NCBI RefSeq assembly: GCF_017565405.1
Contig: NZ_JAGEKR010000019.1
Span: 24,003 to 88,002, forward strand
Source of the DNA: Allobranchiibius sp. CTAmp26
Lineage (GTDB): Bacteria > Actinomycetota > Actinomycetes > Actinomycetales > Dermatophilaceae
Length of the DNA: 64,000 nucleotides
Reading direction: 5' to 3'
In this document: piece by piece, positions 34,240 through 41,372 of the stretch
How the letters are laid out: each line of letters opens with the position of its first letter
How positions within the stretch are numbered: the stretch's first letter is position 1
The notes under the pieces: model-generated
Databases searched by the model: none
The model's input: the letters and a program-made list of their open reading frames with translations, nothing else
Told to the model about the DNA's origin: nothing
Position numbers and translations under genes: made by a program

Positions 34240-34590
34240 GTGAGGTCCTTGAACGTCGAGCAGGCCGTTGGTGGCAAGCGGGTACTTTCTGCCGGTCTCG
34301 ATCCAGACGCCGGCGATGTCCTCACCCCCGCATTTCGTGCCCGTAACCATGTGCTGATGCCGCACCATCCCGGTCGCATCAACAGCTTCGTCGGCCCAGG
34401 TCTCAATCACTGCCTAGTCGACTTTGTTGGGCTGGAACAGGAGCCCGTCAGCTTCGCTGTCGGTTTCGACCACGACGAGAACGGGTTTTACCGAGGTCTG
34501 CTTGACCCCACAGACGAAGAGTGGCAGGCCGCAATGTCAGCCGGCTGGTGGCAAGATCCCGGCACTACGGCTGATGGCTCACCCATCTAA
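34240..34590 (+). CDS. Hypothetical protein (116 aa)
   Basis: This ORF begins at GTG 34240 (MRSLNVEQAVGGKRVLSAGL) and is acidic, with a well-mixed soluble composition (LEQEPVSFAVGFDHDENGFY, LLDPTDEEWQAAMSAGWWQD). No family is recognised. The Trp pair near the C-terminus and the general composition look gene-like. It is convergent with the frameshifted lipoprotein gene. Confidence 0.5.
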   Translation: MRSLNVEQAVGGKRVLSAGLDPDAGDVLTPAFRARNHVLMPHHPGRINSFVGPGLNHCLVDFVGLEQEPVSFAVGFDHDENGFYRGLLDPTDEEWQAAMSAGWWQDPGTTADGSPI

Positions 34591-34622
34591 CGCTCGTCAC
34601 TGAGCAGCAGACGAGGTCGAAC

Positions 34623-34999
34623 TCAGGAGAGGGTGACCGCCACCGTGAGGCTCTGGCCGTGACGTCGCACGAGGACCGTGAAGCTCTTCTGCCGGGGCTT
34701 GATACAACGGCCGCGGCCAGGTCGTCCTTCGCTCTAGCGGTGGCTGTGATGGTGGCTGCGTGGACCGGGATCGAGACGGTGGCGCCGTGGCCACACCCAG
34801 GAGCGACCCAAAGGTAGATCTGTCCATCGGTGAAGGTGCCGTTCGGCGCGGCCTGGATTAACCCTGCGCCCGCTGCGCCGTTCCATAGGGTCGTGCCACA
34901 CACCTTCAACGGCGGAGCACCCGAGGTGACCTTCTCCAAAGATGAACATCCGGTCGCCGTAGCCAGCAACGCGGCGATCGCACCGGAGGAGACCAGCAC
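34623..34999 (-). pseudogene. Lipoprotein gene, single-base frameshift
   Basis: The frame from ATG 34999 encodes a lipoprotein start (MLVSSGAIAALLATATGCSS, with TATGC lipobox) and continues WNGAAGAGLIQAAPNGTFTD to AKDDLAAAVV. After about 34703 the sensible sequence switches frame to PRQKSFTVLVRRHGQSLTVA and ends VTLS at 34623. One missing base near 34703 would join them. Function unknown; the domain looks like a small secreted beta-rich protein. The shift may be a real lesion or an assembly error. Confidence 0.55.
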
Positions 35000-35015
35000 G
35001 TGCCGCCTTCGGACA

Positions 35016-35110
35016 CATCTGTCTGGAAACAGCCGATCGGGACCCTAAACGCACACTGTCCGGCTCCCGGGGCGGTGTCGTTCTGGGGTTTACCCCAGAA
35101 CGACAGTTGC
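35016..35110. repeat. Hairpin-bearing repeat, copy 2
   Basis: TGTCGTTCTGGGG (35076-35088) pairs perfectly with CCCCAGAACGACA (35093-35105) around a TTTA loop. The left flank matches copy 1 (ATCTGTC...CCCTA...ACG). Its location is just upstream of the lipoprotein gene start at 34999. Confidence 0.6.
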
Positions 35111-35175
35111 GGCAGGGCAGTACACGAGTGGCCGCAGGCCGCGCGGCAGGCGAGCTGGGGTGAGAACATCCCTGC

Positions 35176-35409
35176 ATGGCGAACAGGGGTAGGGAGTGGT
35201 TGGCCGCTGCTTTAGCCGGGATGTTCACCACGGGGTTCTTCTGGGTTTTGCTGCAGGCGAAGAATCGGCCTACCTGGTTCGTTGCAGAGGCCCTCGTGTT
35301 GGCCTGCGCCAGCTTGACGGTCGGCGCACGGGGCTTCCGCGCCCAAGAGATGCGTGACGCTGCGGGCCCGCAGCTAGTGGGTCCGCGCGACCAGGCGGGG
35401 CTGCATTGA
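35176..35409 (+). CDS. Small membrane protein (77 aa)
   Basis: This ORF starts MANRGREWLAAALAGMFTTG and has two hydrophobic helices (residues about 8-25 and 33-52, FVAEALVLACASLTVGARGF) with a polar tail (DAAGPQLVGPRDQAGLH). It is not recognised. The ATG at 35176 has no strong ribosome-binding site. It may belong with the two following short genes. Confidence 0.4.
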   Translation: MANRGREWLAAALAGMFTTGFFWVLLQAKNRPTWFVAEALVLACASLTVGARGFRAQEMRDAAGPQLVGPRDQAGLH

Positions 35410-35466
35410 TGCCCCCACAGATAAAGGGGTGCCCGCCGCCCGCTGGTTCAAGACAAGGGGTGAGCA

Positions 35467-35601
35467 GTGGCTGAACTGATCGTCCACCGGGCCAGCACAC
35501 TGGGGATCTTGCGTTCCTACGCGGTCTTGATCGATGGGCAGCGACGTGAGCGTATCCGGTGGCGCGCCACTGAGCGGTTCGGCGTGCCGATGGCCCAGTG
35601 A
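35467..35601 (+). CDS. N-terminal fragment of an actinobacterial small-protein family
   Basis: From GTG 35467 (preceded by AAGGGG) this 44-codon frame encodes MAELIVHRASTLGILRSYAV and ends GVPMAQ. It resembles the start of small proteins that begin with such a beta-hairpin and continue with a VTVQARIDW strand, which is found in the next frame at 35598. A missing base between 35588 and 35589 would fuse them into one protein. Alternatively the two are coupled genes with a GTGA overlap. Confidence 0.5.
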   Translation: MAELIVHRASTLGILRSYAVLIDGQRRERIRWRATERFGVPMAQ

Positions 35602-35990
35602 CCGTGCAGGCTCGGATCGACTGGGCAGGATCGCCGGTGTGGCACGGTCACGCCGGCTCGGAGCCAACGCGGGTGACGATCAGCACCGGCGACCCCGTCC
35701 TGGGGATGGTGTCCCGAGACCGCATGCTCGTTCTGCACGAAGACGGGCACCCACGCACTGCCGAGCACCAACACCTCATGGACCAGGGCAACTCTGCGGT
35801 GAGGTGGTTCGGCGTTCTCTTGCTGGCCTCGGCTCTCTTCCTCGTGGCCCTTTTCACCTCGCTGGCCACCCACCACCCGGCATTGGTAGGACTGGCCACG
35901 CTGCTGTGCGTCGTGGCCGTTGGTGTCGGGCTCGCGGTGCTCATCCGCTCCAGGTTGGCCGCCTCGAGCGATCGGCCCCCAGCACAATGA
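35598..35990 (+). CDS. Membrane protein, C-terminal part of the split gene
   Basis: The 130-residue frame begins MTVQARIDWAGSPVWHGHAG and continues as a soluble module, then has two helices (WFGVLLLASALFLVALFTSL and LVGLATLLCVVAVGVGLAVL) and a Pro-rich tail. The first 20 residues fit directly after the preceding fragment (DGPVTVQARIDW), so this is probably the downstream part of one frameshifted gene. The GTG start would then be artificial. The gene after it overlaps by ATGA (35987-35990). Confidence 0.5.
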   Translation: MTVQARIDWAGSPVWHGHAGSEPTRVTISTGDPVLGMVSRDRMLVLHEDGHPRTAEHQHLMDQGNSAVRWFGVLLLASALFLVALFTSLATHHPALVGLATLLCVVAVGVGLAVLIRSRLAASSDRPPAQ

Positions 35991-36397
35991 TGAACCAGCA
36001 ACGACAGGCAGCTGGCGAGATCCGGTATGACCTGCGGGCCAGCCTCCCGAGGTTCACGAAATGGATCGCTTGGATCCTGGTTGCAACGCAGGTCCTCTTA
36101 GTCGCGCAGTACGCCGTTCAGGGGGCATCACCTGTGCACTACGTCATCCCGGTCTTCGTCATTGCGATGCTGTGTGTCGGCTCAACCCGAAACCTCAACA
36201 CCATCGTGATCAACACACAGGGCATACGACCTCCCACCCGACGCTTCATCCCCTGGTCAGAAGTAGAAGCCGTCCACCAAAGCAAGGACTCCAGTGGGGT
36301 CTCACTGCAGCTGGTTGGAGGCCGCGACCGCAGCACCGGGCTACCTGCCGAATACGCGCAGCAAGTGGCGGCAATCGGTAACGTCCCTCTAACGTGA
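35987..36397 (+). CDS. Predicted PH-like membrane protein
   Basis: This 136-residue protein has two hydrophobic helices (WIAWILVATQVLLVAQYAV, YVIPVFVIAMLCVGS) then a soluble segment (NTIVINTQGIRPPTRRFIPW, SEVEAVHQSKDSSGVSLQL) resembling the bacterial PH/DUF domains found after short membrane anchors. Its start overlaps the previous stop (ATGA, 35987-35990), so the two are coupled. It is the last intact ORF of the accessory island. The role is unknown. Confidence 0.5.
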   Translation: MMNQQRQAAGEIRYDLRASLPRFTKWIAWILVATQVLLVAQYAVQGASPVHYVIPVFVIAMLCVGSTRNLNTIVINTQGIRPPTRRFIPWSEVEAVHQSKDSSGVSLQLVGGRDRSTGLPAEYAQQVAAIGNVPLT

Positions 36398-36470
36398 CTG
36401 ACGCCTAGTTGCATCTAGCAAATATCCGATAAATACAGACTACGACAAGTCCGGCCTTTGTGACGGTGGC

Positions 36471-36875
36471 GTGAAGTTCTACCGCGGCGCGGCGAGTGCA
36501 GCCCGCGCGTATGTCGAGCGCGATCGCTCGCGAGCGGACGACTACTACCTCGGTGAAGGCAGCGGTGTCGCCACCCGACTCTGGCCGGCCCGGGCAGCCC
36601 GGTGAGAAACGTGGGGCTCGATGACCGGCGAGACGTACTAGGCGTGGGTTGCCGGGACCGACATTTCCACCGGCCTGAAGAAGGGTTGCGTCCGCAATGA
36701 CGCGAGCGCGCTGTAGTTCGTCAAAATAGTGGTCAATGGGCCGAAGACCTGGTCGCTCGCAGCAGCGCTGCATCCCGACATCTCCGACGCCCTCGACGCA
36801 GCCCAGGACAAGGCGGCGGCGCTCGGCGGCCCCGCCTGGCCCGAAGCGGCGGCGATGGCCAGTGCCGGAGAGTGA
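36471..36875 (+). pseudogene. MobF (TrwC/TraA-type) relaxase fragment with three in-frame stops
   Basis: Read straight through from GTG 36471 in one frame, the sequence gives MKFYRGAASAARAYVERDRS, then ADDYYLGEGSGV, then MTGETY*AWVAGTDISTG, then FVKIVVNGPKTWSLAAALHP and DISDALDAAQDKAAA. These are the N-terminal motifs of MobF relaxases, which nick plasmid DNA at oriT. Stops interrupt it at 36603 (TGA), 36639 (TAG) and 36714 (TAG), with no frameshift. Homology ends near 36830, so only about 120 residues survive. It marks a decayed conjugative element. Confidence 0.8.
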
Positions 36876-37018
36876 CCCGACGGGGGTGACCGAACGCCTC
36901 CTGGCAGGGCCGTCCAGGGGTCGTTCCGGACGCGGCCAGCTCACCGAGGCAGGCCCCTCCGCCGCCAGGTCTGACGGCACCTCGAACGGCCCGTTCGGGA
37001 CGGCCCTTCTAAAATTCT

Positions 37019-37038
37019 TGCGGACTAGGTGCGGACTA
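37019..37038. repeat. Short direct repeat near the island edge
   Basis: TGCGGACTA occurs at 37019-37027 and 37030-37038 with GG between. It lies about 40 nt before the ychF stop, where core gene order resumes. It could mark an old integration junction, but no tRNA or integrase is visible to support it. Confidence 0.3.
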
Positions 37039-37079
37039 AACGACCCCCGCAAGCCTTTGACCTGCGCAAACGCGCCGAT

Positions 37080-38159
37080 TCAGACGTTGAAGCGGAACTC
37101 CACCACGTCGCCGTCCGCCATGACGTAGTCCTTGCCCTCCATGCGCGCCTTGCCGTGCGCGCGCGCCTCGGCGACGGAGCCGAGCTCGACCAGGTCCTCG
37201 TAGGAGATGACCTCGGCTTTGATGAAACCCTTCTGGAAGTCGGTGTGGATGACACCGGCGGCCTGCGGAGCCGTCGCACCGACCGGGACGGTCCAGGCGC
37301 GCGTCTCCTTGGGCCCGGCGGTGAGGTAGGTCTGCAGCCCGAGGGTGTGGAAACCCTTGTGCGCCAACTGGTCCAGCCCCGACTCGGTCACGCCGACCGA
37401 CTCCAGCAGCTCGGTGGCGTCCTCCTCGTCGAGTTCGGCGAGATCCATCTCGAGCTTGGCGTTGAGGAAGATCGCCTCGGCCGGCTCGACGAGCGCCTGC
37501 AGAGACGCCTGCAGCTCGGTGTCGGTCAACTGGGATTCGTCGACGTTGAAGACGTAGAGGAAGGGCTTGGAGGTCAACAGACCCAGCTCGCGGATCGGGG
37601 AGAAGTCGATCGAATCACGTTGCGAGAAGAGGGTGTTGCCCGCGTCGAGGACATCCTTGGCGGCAAGCGCGGCCTCCAGCACCGTCTTGTCCGTCTTCTT
37701 GCCCTTGACCTCCTTGTCGAGCCGCGGCAGCGCGCGCTCGACGGTCTCGAGGTCGGCCAGGATGAGCTCGGTCTCGATGATCTCCTTGTCCCGCACCGGC
37801 GAGATCGACCCGTCGACGTGCACCACGTCGTCGTCGTCGAAAGCGCGGATGACCTGGCAGATGGCGTCGGCCTCGCGGATGTTGGCCAGGAACTTGTTGC
37901 CGAGCCCCTCGCCCTCCGACGCGCCCTTGACGATGCCGGCGATGTCCACGAACGACACGGTCGCCGGCACGATCTGCTTGCTGTCGAAGAGCTTGCCGAG
38001 AACGCCGAGGCGCTCGTCCGGCAGCGGTACGACGCCGACGTTTGGCTCGATGGTCGCGAACGGGTAGTTCGCGGCCAGGACGTTGTTCTTGGTCAGCGCG
38101 TTGAACATCGTGGACTTGCCGACGTTGGGCAGTCCGACGATTCCGATGGTGAGGGCCAC
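37080..38159 (-). CDS. ychF: Redox-regulated ATPase/GTPase YchF (OLA1)
   Basis: This 359-residue protein is the universal YchF, an Obg-family NTPase that prefers ATP and binds ribosomes. The G1 motif is GLPNVGKSTMFNAL at the N-terminus, NYPFATIEPNVGVV follows, and a coiled-coil insert (about 200-270) separates it from the C-terminal TGS domain (GLQTYLTAGPKETRAWTVPV, ending VVEFRFNV). It is a core gene, convergent with the decayed island, and resets normal gene order. The start is ATG 38159. Confidence 0.95.
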   Translation of the reverse strand: MALTIGIVGLPNVGKSTMFNALTKNNVLAANYPFATIEPNVGVVPLPDERLGVLGKLFDSKQIVPATVSFVDIAGIVKGASEGEGLGNKFLANIREADAICQVIRAFDDDDVVHVDGSISPVRDKEIIETELILADLETVERALPRLDKEVKGKKTDKTVLEAALAAKDVLDAGNTLFSQRDSIDFSPIRELGLLTSKPFLYVFNVDESQLTDTELQASLQALVEPAEAIFLNAKLEMDLAELDEEDATELLESVGVTESGLDQLAHKGFHTLGLQTYLTAGPKETRAWTVPVGATAPQAAGVIHTDFQKGFIKAEVISYEDLVELGSVAEARAHGKARMEGKDYVMADGDVVEFRFNV

Positions 38160-38192
38160 GGGGACAAGAGGCTACGCGGTCCCGGCGAGGGC

Positions 38193-38217
38193 ATCCACCA
38201 CGCCGCACGCTCCGAAT
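38193..38217 (+). promoter_or_regulatory. SigK-type promoter of the molybdopterin oxidoreductase gene
   Basis: ATCC (within GCATCC, 38193-38196) is followed after 15 nt by CCGAAT (38212-38217). M. tuberculosis SigK promoters are described as CCATCC and CCGAAT. The -10 lies only 7 nt before the ATG at 38225, implying a leaderless mRNA. The same pair with identical spacing precedes the fasciclin gene. Confidence 0.65.
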
Positions 38218-38224
38218 AGGGCGC

Positions 38225-39976
38225 ATGACTGGTTTCCTCGATCGCGTGCGGTCGGCCCTGCCCCCGAGGCGACCCCCGGGTACGCCCGACGAGGGCGCCG
38301 TCGCGCCGGCGACGGACGCCGCATCCGCTACGGGATCCTCCTCCGCCGACACGACGCCGCGCGACGGCGACGATTCTCGGATGACGCGAATCCTTCGCCC
38401 TGCCAACCCGATCGGCACCGTCAGCCGACTCCGCGCGATCCTCATCGGCATCCTGGCCGCAGGCCTCGGTATGGCGCTCGGTCACCTGGTCGCGTCGTTC
38501 CGGAAGGCATCGGCCTCTCCGGTGCTGGCCGTCGGCGAGGCCGTGATCGACCGCACACCGACCGCGCTGAAAGACATCGCGATCAAGCAGTTCGGCACCA
38601 ACGACAAGCTCGTGCTGCTGCTATCGGTCTCCCTCGGCGCGCTGATCCTGGCCGGCCTCGCCGGGTTACTCGCCCGCCGGATCCTCCTGCTCGGTCTCGC
38701 ACTCGAGCTGGTGCTCGTGGCCATCGCCGGGTACGCGGCGATGACGCGGCCCGCGGCCGTGGCGTCGGACATCGTCCCGACGATCGTCACGGCCGTCGTG
38801 GGCACGTTGACCCTGTTCGGTCTGTTCCTGCTGTCCGGCGACGCCGTCACCCGCAGCATGGCGGACCGGATCCTGCATCGCCCGACGCCGGGCGACGCGC
38901 CCACTCTCGCAAGCACCCGCCGGGTGTTCCTCGCCGGATCGGGTGTCGTCGCGGCCGGCGCCGTCGGCAGTGCTGCAGTCGGGCAGAAACTGGGAGCCGT
39001 GCCGAGCACCGCCGGACTCGCGCTGCCGGTCGCCAAGGAGAAGGCACCGGCCATCCCCGTCGGCCTCACGGCGCAGTACCCCGCCATTACCCCCCTGCGC
39101 ACCCCGAACGGCAAGTTCTACCGCGTCGACACCTCCCTCACCGTGCCGAACGTCGAGCGCGACTCGTGGCGACTACGCATCGACGGCGATGTCGAGCACC
39201 CACTCGACCTCAGCTACAACGACATCACCAAGTTGGATCTGATCGAGCGCAACATCAGCCTGACCTGCATCAGCAACGAACCCGGCGGGAGCTACGCCGG
39301 CGGGGCGACCTGGCTCGGCGTACGCACCAGCGACCTGCTGAAGATGGCCGGCGTCAAGGATGCGGCCAAACCCGGTCGGCAGGTCTTCAGCACCTCGACC
39401 GAGGGCTTCACCATCAGCACCCCGCTCGGCGCGATGACCGACGATCGCGAGGCCCTCCTCGCGATCGGGATGAACGGGCAGGCCCTCCCCCGGGCACACG
39501 GGTTCCCGGCGCGACTGGTGACACCGGGCCTCTACGGGATGCTCGGATGCACCAAGTGGGTGACCCGGATGACCGTCACCGACTACTCGAAGTCGCGCGC
39601 CTACTGGACCAAACGTGGCTGGACCATCGACGGGCCGATCAAACCGTCAGCGCGGATCGACACACCTGCCTCGTTCGCGACGGTCAAGGGCGGCAAGGTC
39701 GTCATCGGCGGGGTCGCGTGGGCCCAGCGCCACGGCGTCGTACGCGTCCAGGTGAGTCTCGACGAAGGCCCCTGGAAGGACGCCACCATGGGACCCGACG
39801 TGAACGTCGACTACTGGCGGCAGTGGGCCTATGTCTGGAACACCAAGGCCACCGGGCAGCATGCCGTCCGCGCTCGCGTGGTCTACGGCAAGGACTCACT
39901 GCAGTCCGAAACGCGTAAGGACGTCTTTCCCGACGGGTCGAGCGGAATCGTCAATCTGATCTTCAGCATCGGCTGA
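38225..39976 (+). CDS. Membrane molybdopterin-dependent oxidoreductase (sulfite-oxidase type)
   Basis: This 583-residue protein has four to five N-terminal membrane helices (from RAILIGILAAGLGMALG to about residue 205). A large extracytoplasmic sulfite-oxidase-like Mo-pterin domain follows. The Mo ligand Cys is near residue 348 (NISLTCISNEPGG). A C-terminal Ig-like dimerisation domain ends VNLIFSIG. It is the first of four genes: fasciclin protein, sigK and rskA follow. A SigK-type promoter overlaps its start region. The acceptor is unknown. The first 55 residues are polar, so a later ATG (38383) is possible. Confidence 0.82.
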   Translation: MTGFLDRVRSALPPRRPPGTPDEGAVAPATDAASATGSSSADTTPRDGDDSRMTRILRPANPIGTVSRLRAILIGILAAGLGMALGHLVASFRKASASPVLAVGEAVIDRTPTALKDIAIKQFGTNDKLVLLLSVSLGALILAGLAGLLARRILLLGLALELVLVAIAGYAAMTRPAAVASDIVPTIVTAVVGTLTLFGLFLLSGDAVTRSMADRILHRPTPGDAPTLASTRRVFLAGSGVVAAGAVGSAAVGQKLGAVPSTAGLALPVAKEKAPAIPVGLTAQYPAITPLRTPNGKFYRVDTSLTVPNVERDSWRLRIDGDVEHPLDLSYNDITKLDLIERNISLTCISNEPGGSYAGGATWLGVRTSDLLKMAGVKDAAKPGRQVFSTSTEGFTISTPLGAMTDDREALLAIGMNGQALPRAHGFPARLVTPGLYGMLGCTKWVTRMTVTDYSKSRAYWTKRGWTIDGPIKPSARIDTPASFATVKGGKVVIGGVAWAQRHGVVRVQVSLDEGPWKDATMGPDVNVDYWRQWAYVWNTKATGQHAVRARVVYGKDSLQSETRKDVFPDGSSGIVNLIFSIG

Positions 39977-39992
39977 AAGATTGATGATCAAC

Positions 39993-40020
39993 CCAATCCG
40001 GCCCACCCCCTGCTCCGAAT
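39993..40020 (+). promoter_or_regulatory. SigK-type promoter of the fasciclin gene
   Basis: CCAATCC (39993-39999) precedes CCGAAT (40015-40020), with 15 nt between ATCC and CCGAAT, exactly as at 38193-38217. It lies in the 104-nt gap before the fasciclin gene. Together they suggest one sigma factor. Confidence 0.65.
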
Positions 40021-40080
40021 GACTCATGCACTTCGACCAACGAACTCGTCACAGCGCGAGACCTCACTCAGGAGATCCAC

Positions 40081-40710
40081 ATGAAGACGCGTTCCATCGC
40101 CTCAGCAGCCACCCTCACCGCAGTCGGCGCTCTCGCGCTCACCGCCTGCGGTAGCTCCAGCGGGTCCGGCAGCTCCAGCGCCGCCACCTCGAGCTCGGCG
40201 TCGTCCTCGGCCACCAGCGGCTCGACCGCGGCCGTCCCGTTCGGCCCCGGCTGCGCGGCCGTGCCGAAGACCGGTAAGGGCTCGTTCGGCGGCATGACTC
40301 AGGACACCGTCGCCACCGCAGCATCGAACAACCCGCTGCTGTCGACCCTGGTCACCGCCGTCAAGAAGGCCGGCCTGGTGGACACCCTGAACAACACCCA
40401 GAACCTCACCGTCTTCGCGCCGACCAACGCCGCGTTCGCCAAGCTGCCCAAGGCGACCCTTGCCAAGGTGCTGGCCGACAAGACGATGCTGACCAAGATC
40501 CTCACGAACCACGTCCTGCCGACCCGCCTCGGGCCGGACAAGATCGTGGGCACCCACCCGACGCTGGCCAAGACCAGCGACACGGTGAGCGGCACCGTCC
40601 CGAGCCTGACCGTCAAGGGCGGGGCCACGGCGAAGATCATCTGCGGCAACGTGCAGACCGCGAACGCCAACGTCTACATCATCGACACCGTCCTGGTCCC
40701 GGCCAGCTGA
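40081..40710 (+). CDS. Fasciclin-domain lipoprotein
   Basis: This 209-residue protein has a lipoprotein signal (ALALTACGSS) and a Ser/Ala-rich linker, then one fasciclin (FAS1) domain with NLTVFAPTNAAFAKLPKATL and NHVLPTRLGPDKI. FAS1 proteins act in adhesion or as stress-secreted proteins, like MPT70/MPT83 in mycobacteria, which SigK controls. SD GGAGAT precedes the ATG at 40081. It lies between the Mo enzyme and sigK, under its own SigK-like promoter. Confidence 0.88.
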   Translation: MKTRSIASAATLTAVGALALTACGSSSGSGSSSAATSSSASSSATSGSTAAVPFGPGCAAVPKTGKGSFGGMTQDTVATAASNNPLLSTLVTAVKKAGLVDTLNNTQNLTVFAPTNAAFAKLPKATLAKVLADKTMLTKILTNHVLPTRLGPDKIVGTHPTLAKTSDTVSGTVPSLTVKGGATAKIICGNVQTANANVYIIDTVLVPAS

Positions 40711-40753
40711 TCTGTCCCTGAATCGGGCTCACCGTGACGTCGGTAGCGCTGTT

Positions 40754-40783
40754 ATGGAGTCCATCCGTCAGGATGGACTCCAT
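40754..40783 (+). promoter_or_regulatory. Perfect 13-bp hairpin over the sigK start codon
   Basis: ATGGAGTCCATCC (40754-40766) pairs perfectly with GGATGGACTCCAT (40771-40783) around GTCA. The right arm covers the AGGA ribosome-binding site (40770-40773) and the first bases of the ATG at 40782. If transcribed it would sequester translation of sigK. Confidence 0.55.
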
Positions 40784-41372
40784 GACGGGCACCTTGCGAA
40801 CAGTGGACACCGGCGTCCACGAGCCCGGGCCGCAGCTGGCCGATCTCCTGACAGCAGCGGGTCGAGGGGACCAGGACGCCTTCGCGCGGTTGTACGACGC
40901 GACGAGCGCCCGCATCAACGGTCTCGTCGTTCGGTTGATCGTCGACCGGGCGCAGGCCGAGGAGATCACGCAAGAGGTCTTCCTGGAGATCTGGCGCACC
41001 AGTGCCCGGTTCGACGCGGAACGGGGCTCGGCGCTCAGCTGGATGTTCACGCTGGCCCACCGCCGAGCAGTCGACCGAGTCCGGTCGGCACAGGCCACCC
41101 GGCGTCGGGACGAGACGTACACACGGGAGTCGCAGGAGACGGCGTACGACTCCACGGTCGACCAGGTGACCGCGAAGCTCGACGCAGAACACGTCCGCAG
41201 TGCTCTCGGCACTTTGGGCGAGAACCAACGACAGGCCCTCAGCCTGGTGTATTTCGAGGGTCACACGCACGCAGAGGTCGCCGAACGACTCGGCATCCCC
41301 CTCGGCACGGCGAAGACACGAATCCGCGATGGACTGCAGCGGTTGCGCACCGCGATGGGAGGTGAACGATGA
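40782..41372 (+). CDS. sigK: ECF sigma factor SigK
   Basis: This 196-residue ECF sigma factor has region 2 (GDQDAFARLYDATSARINGL, EEITQEVFLEIWR) and region 4 (LSLVYFEGHTHAEVAERLGI, LGTAKTRIRDGLQRLRTAMG). Its placement next to rskA and a fasciclin gene identifies SigK, which in mycobacteria directs secreted MPT70/83. I chose ATG 40782 because AGGA lies 8 nt upstream; ATG 40773 is an alternative. It overlaps rskA by ATGA. It may read its own operon from the CCGAAT promoters. Confidence 0.88.
   Translation: MTGTLRTVDTGVHEPGPQLADLLTAAGRGDQDAFARLYDATSARINGLVVRLIVDRAQAEEITQEVFLEIWRTSARFDAERGSALSWMFTLAHRRAVDRVRSAQATRRRDETYTRESQETAYDSTVDQVTAKLDAEHVRSALGTLGENQRQALSLVYFEGHTHAEVAERLGIPLGTAKTRIRDGLQRLRTAMGGER

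Noticed and set aside
37019..37079. tRNA attachment site
   Set aside because: No cloverleaf-like sequence was found next to the direct repeat.
37029..38219. Long plus-strand frame opposite ychF
   Set aside because: It mirrors the ychF codons; YchF motifs are complete on the minus strand.
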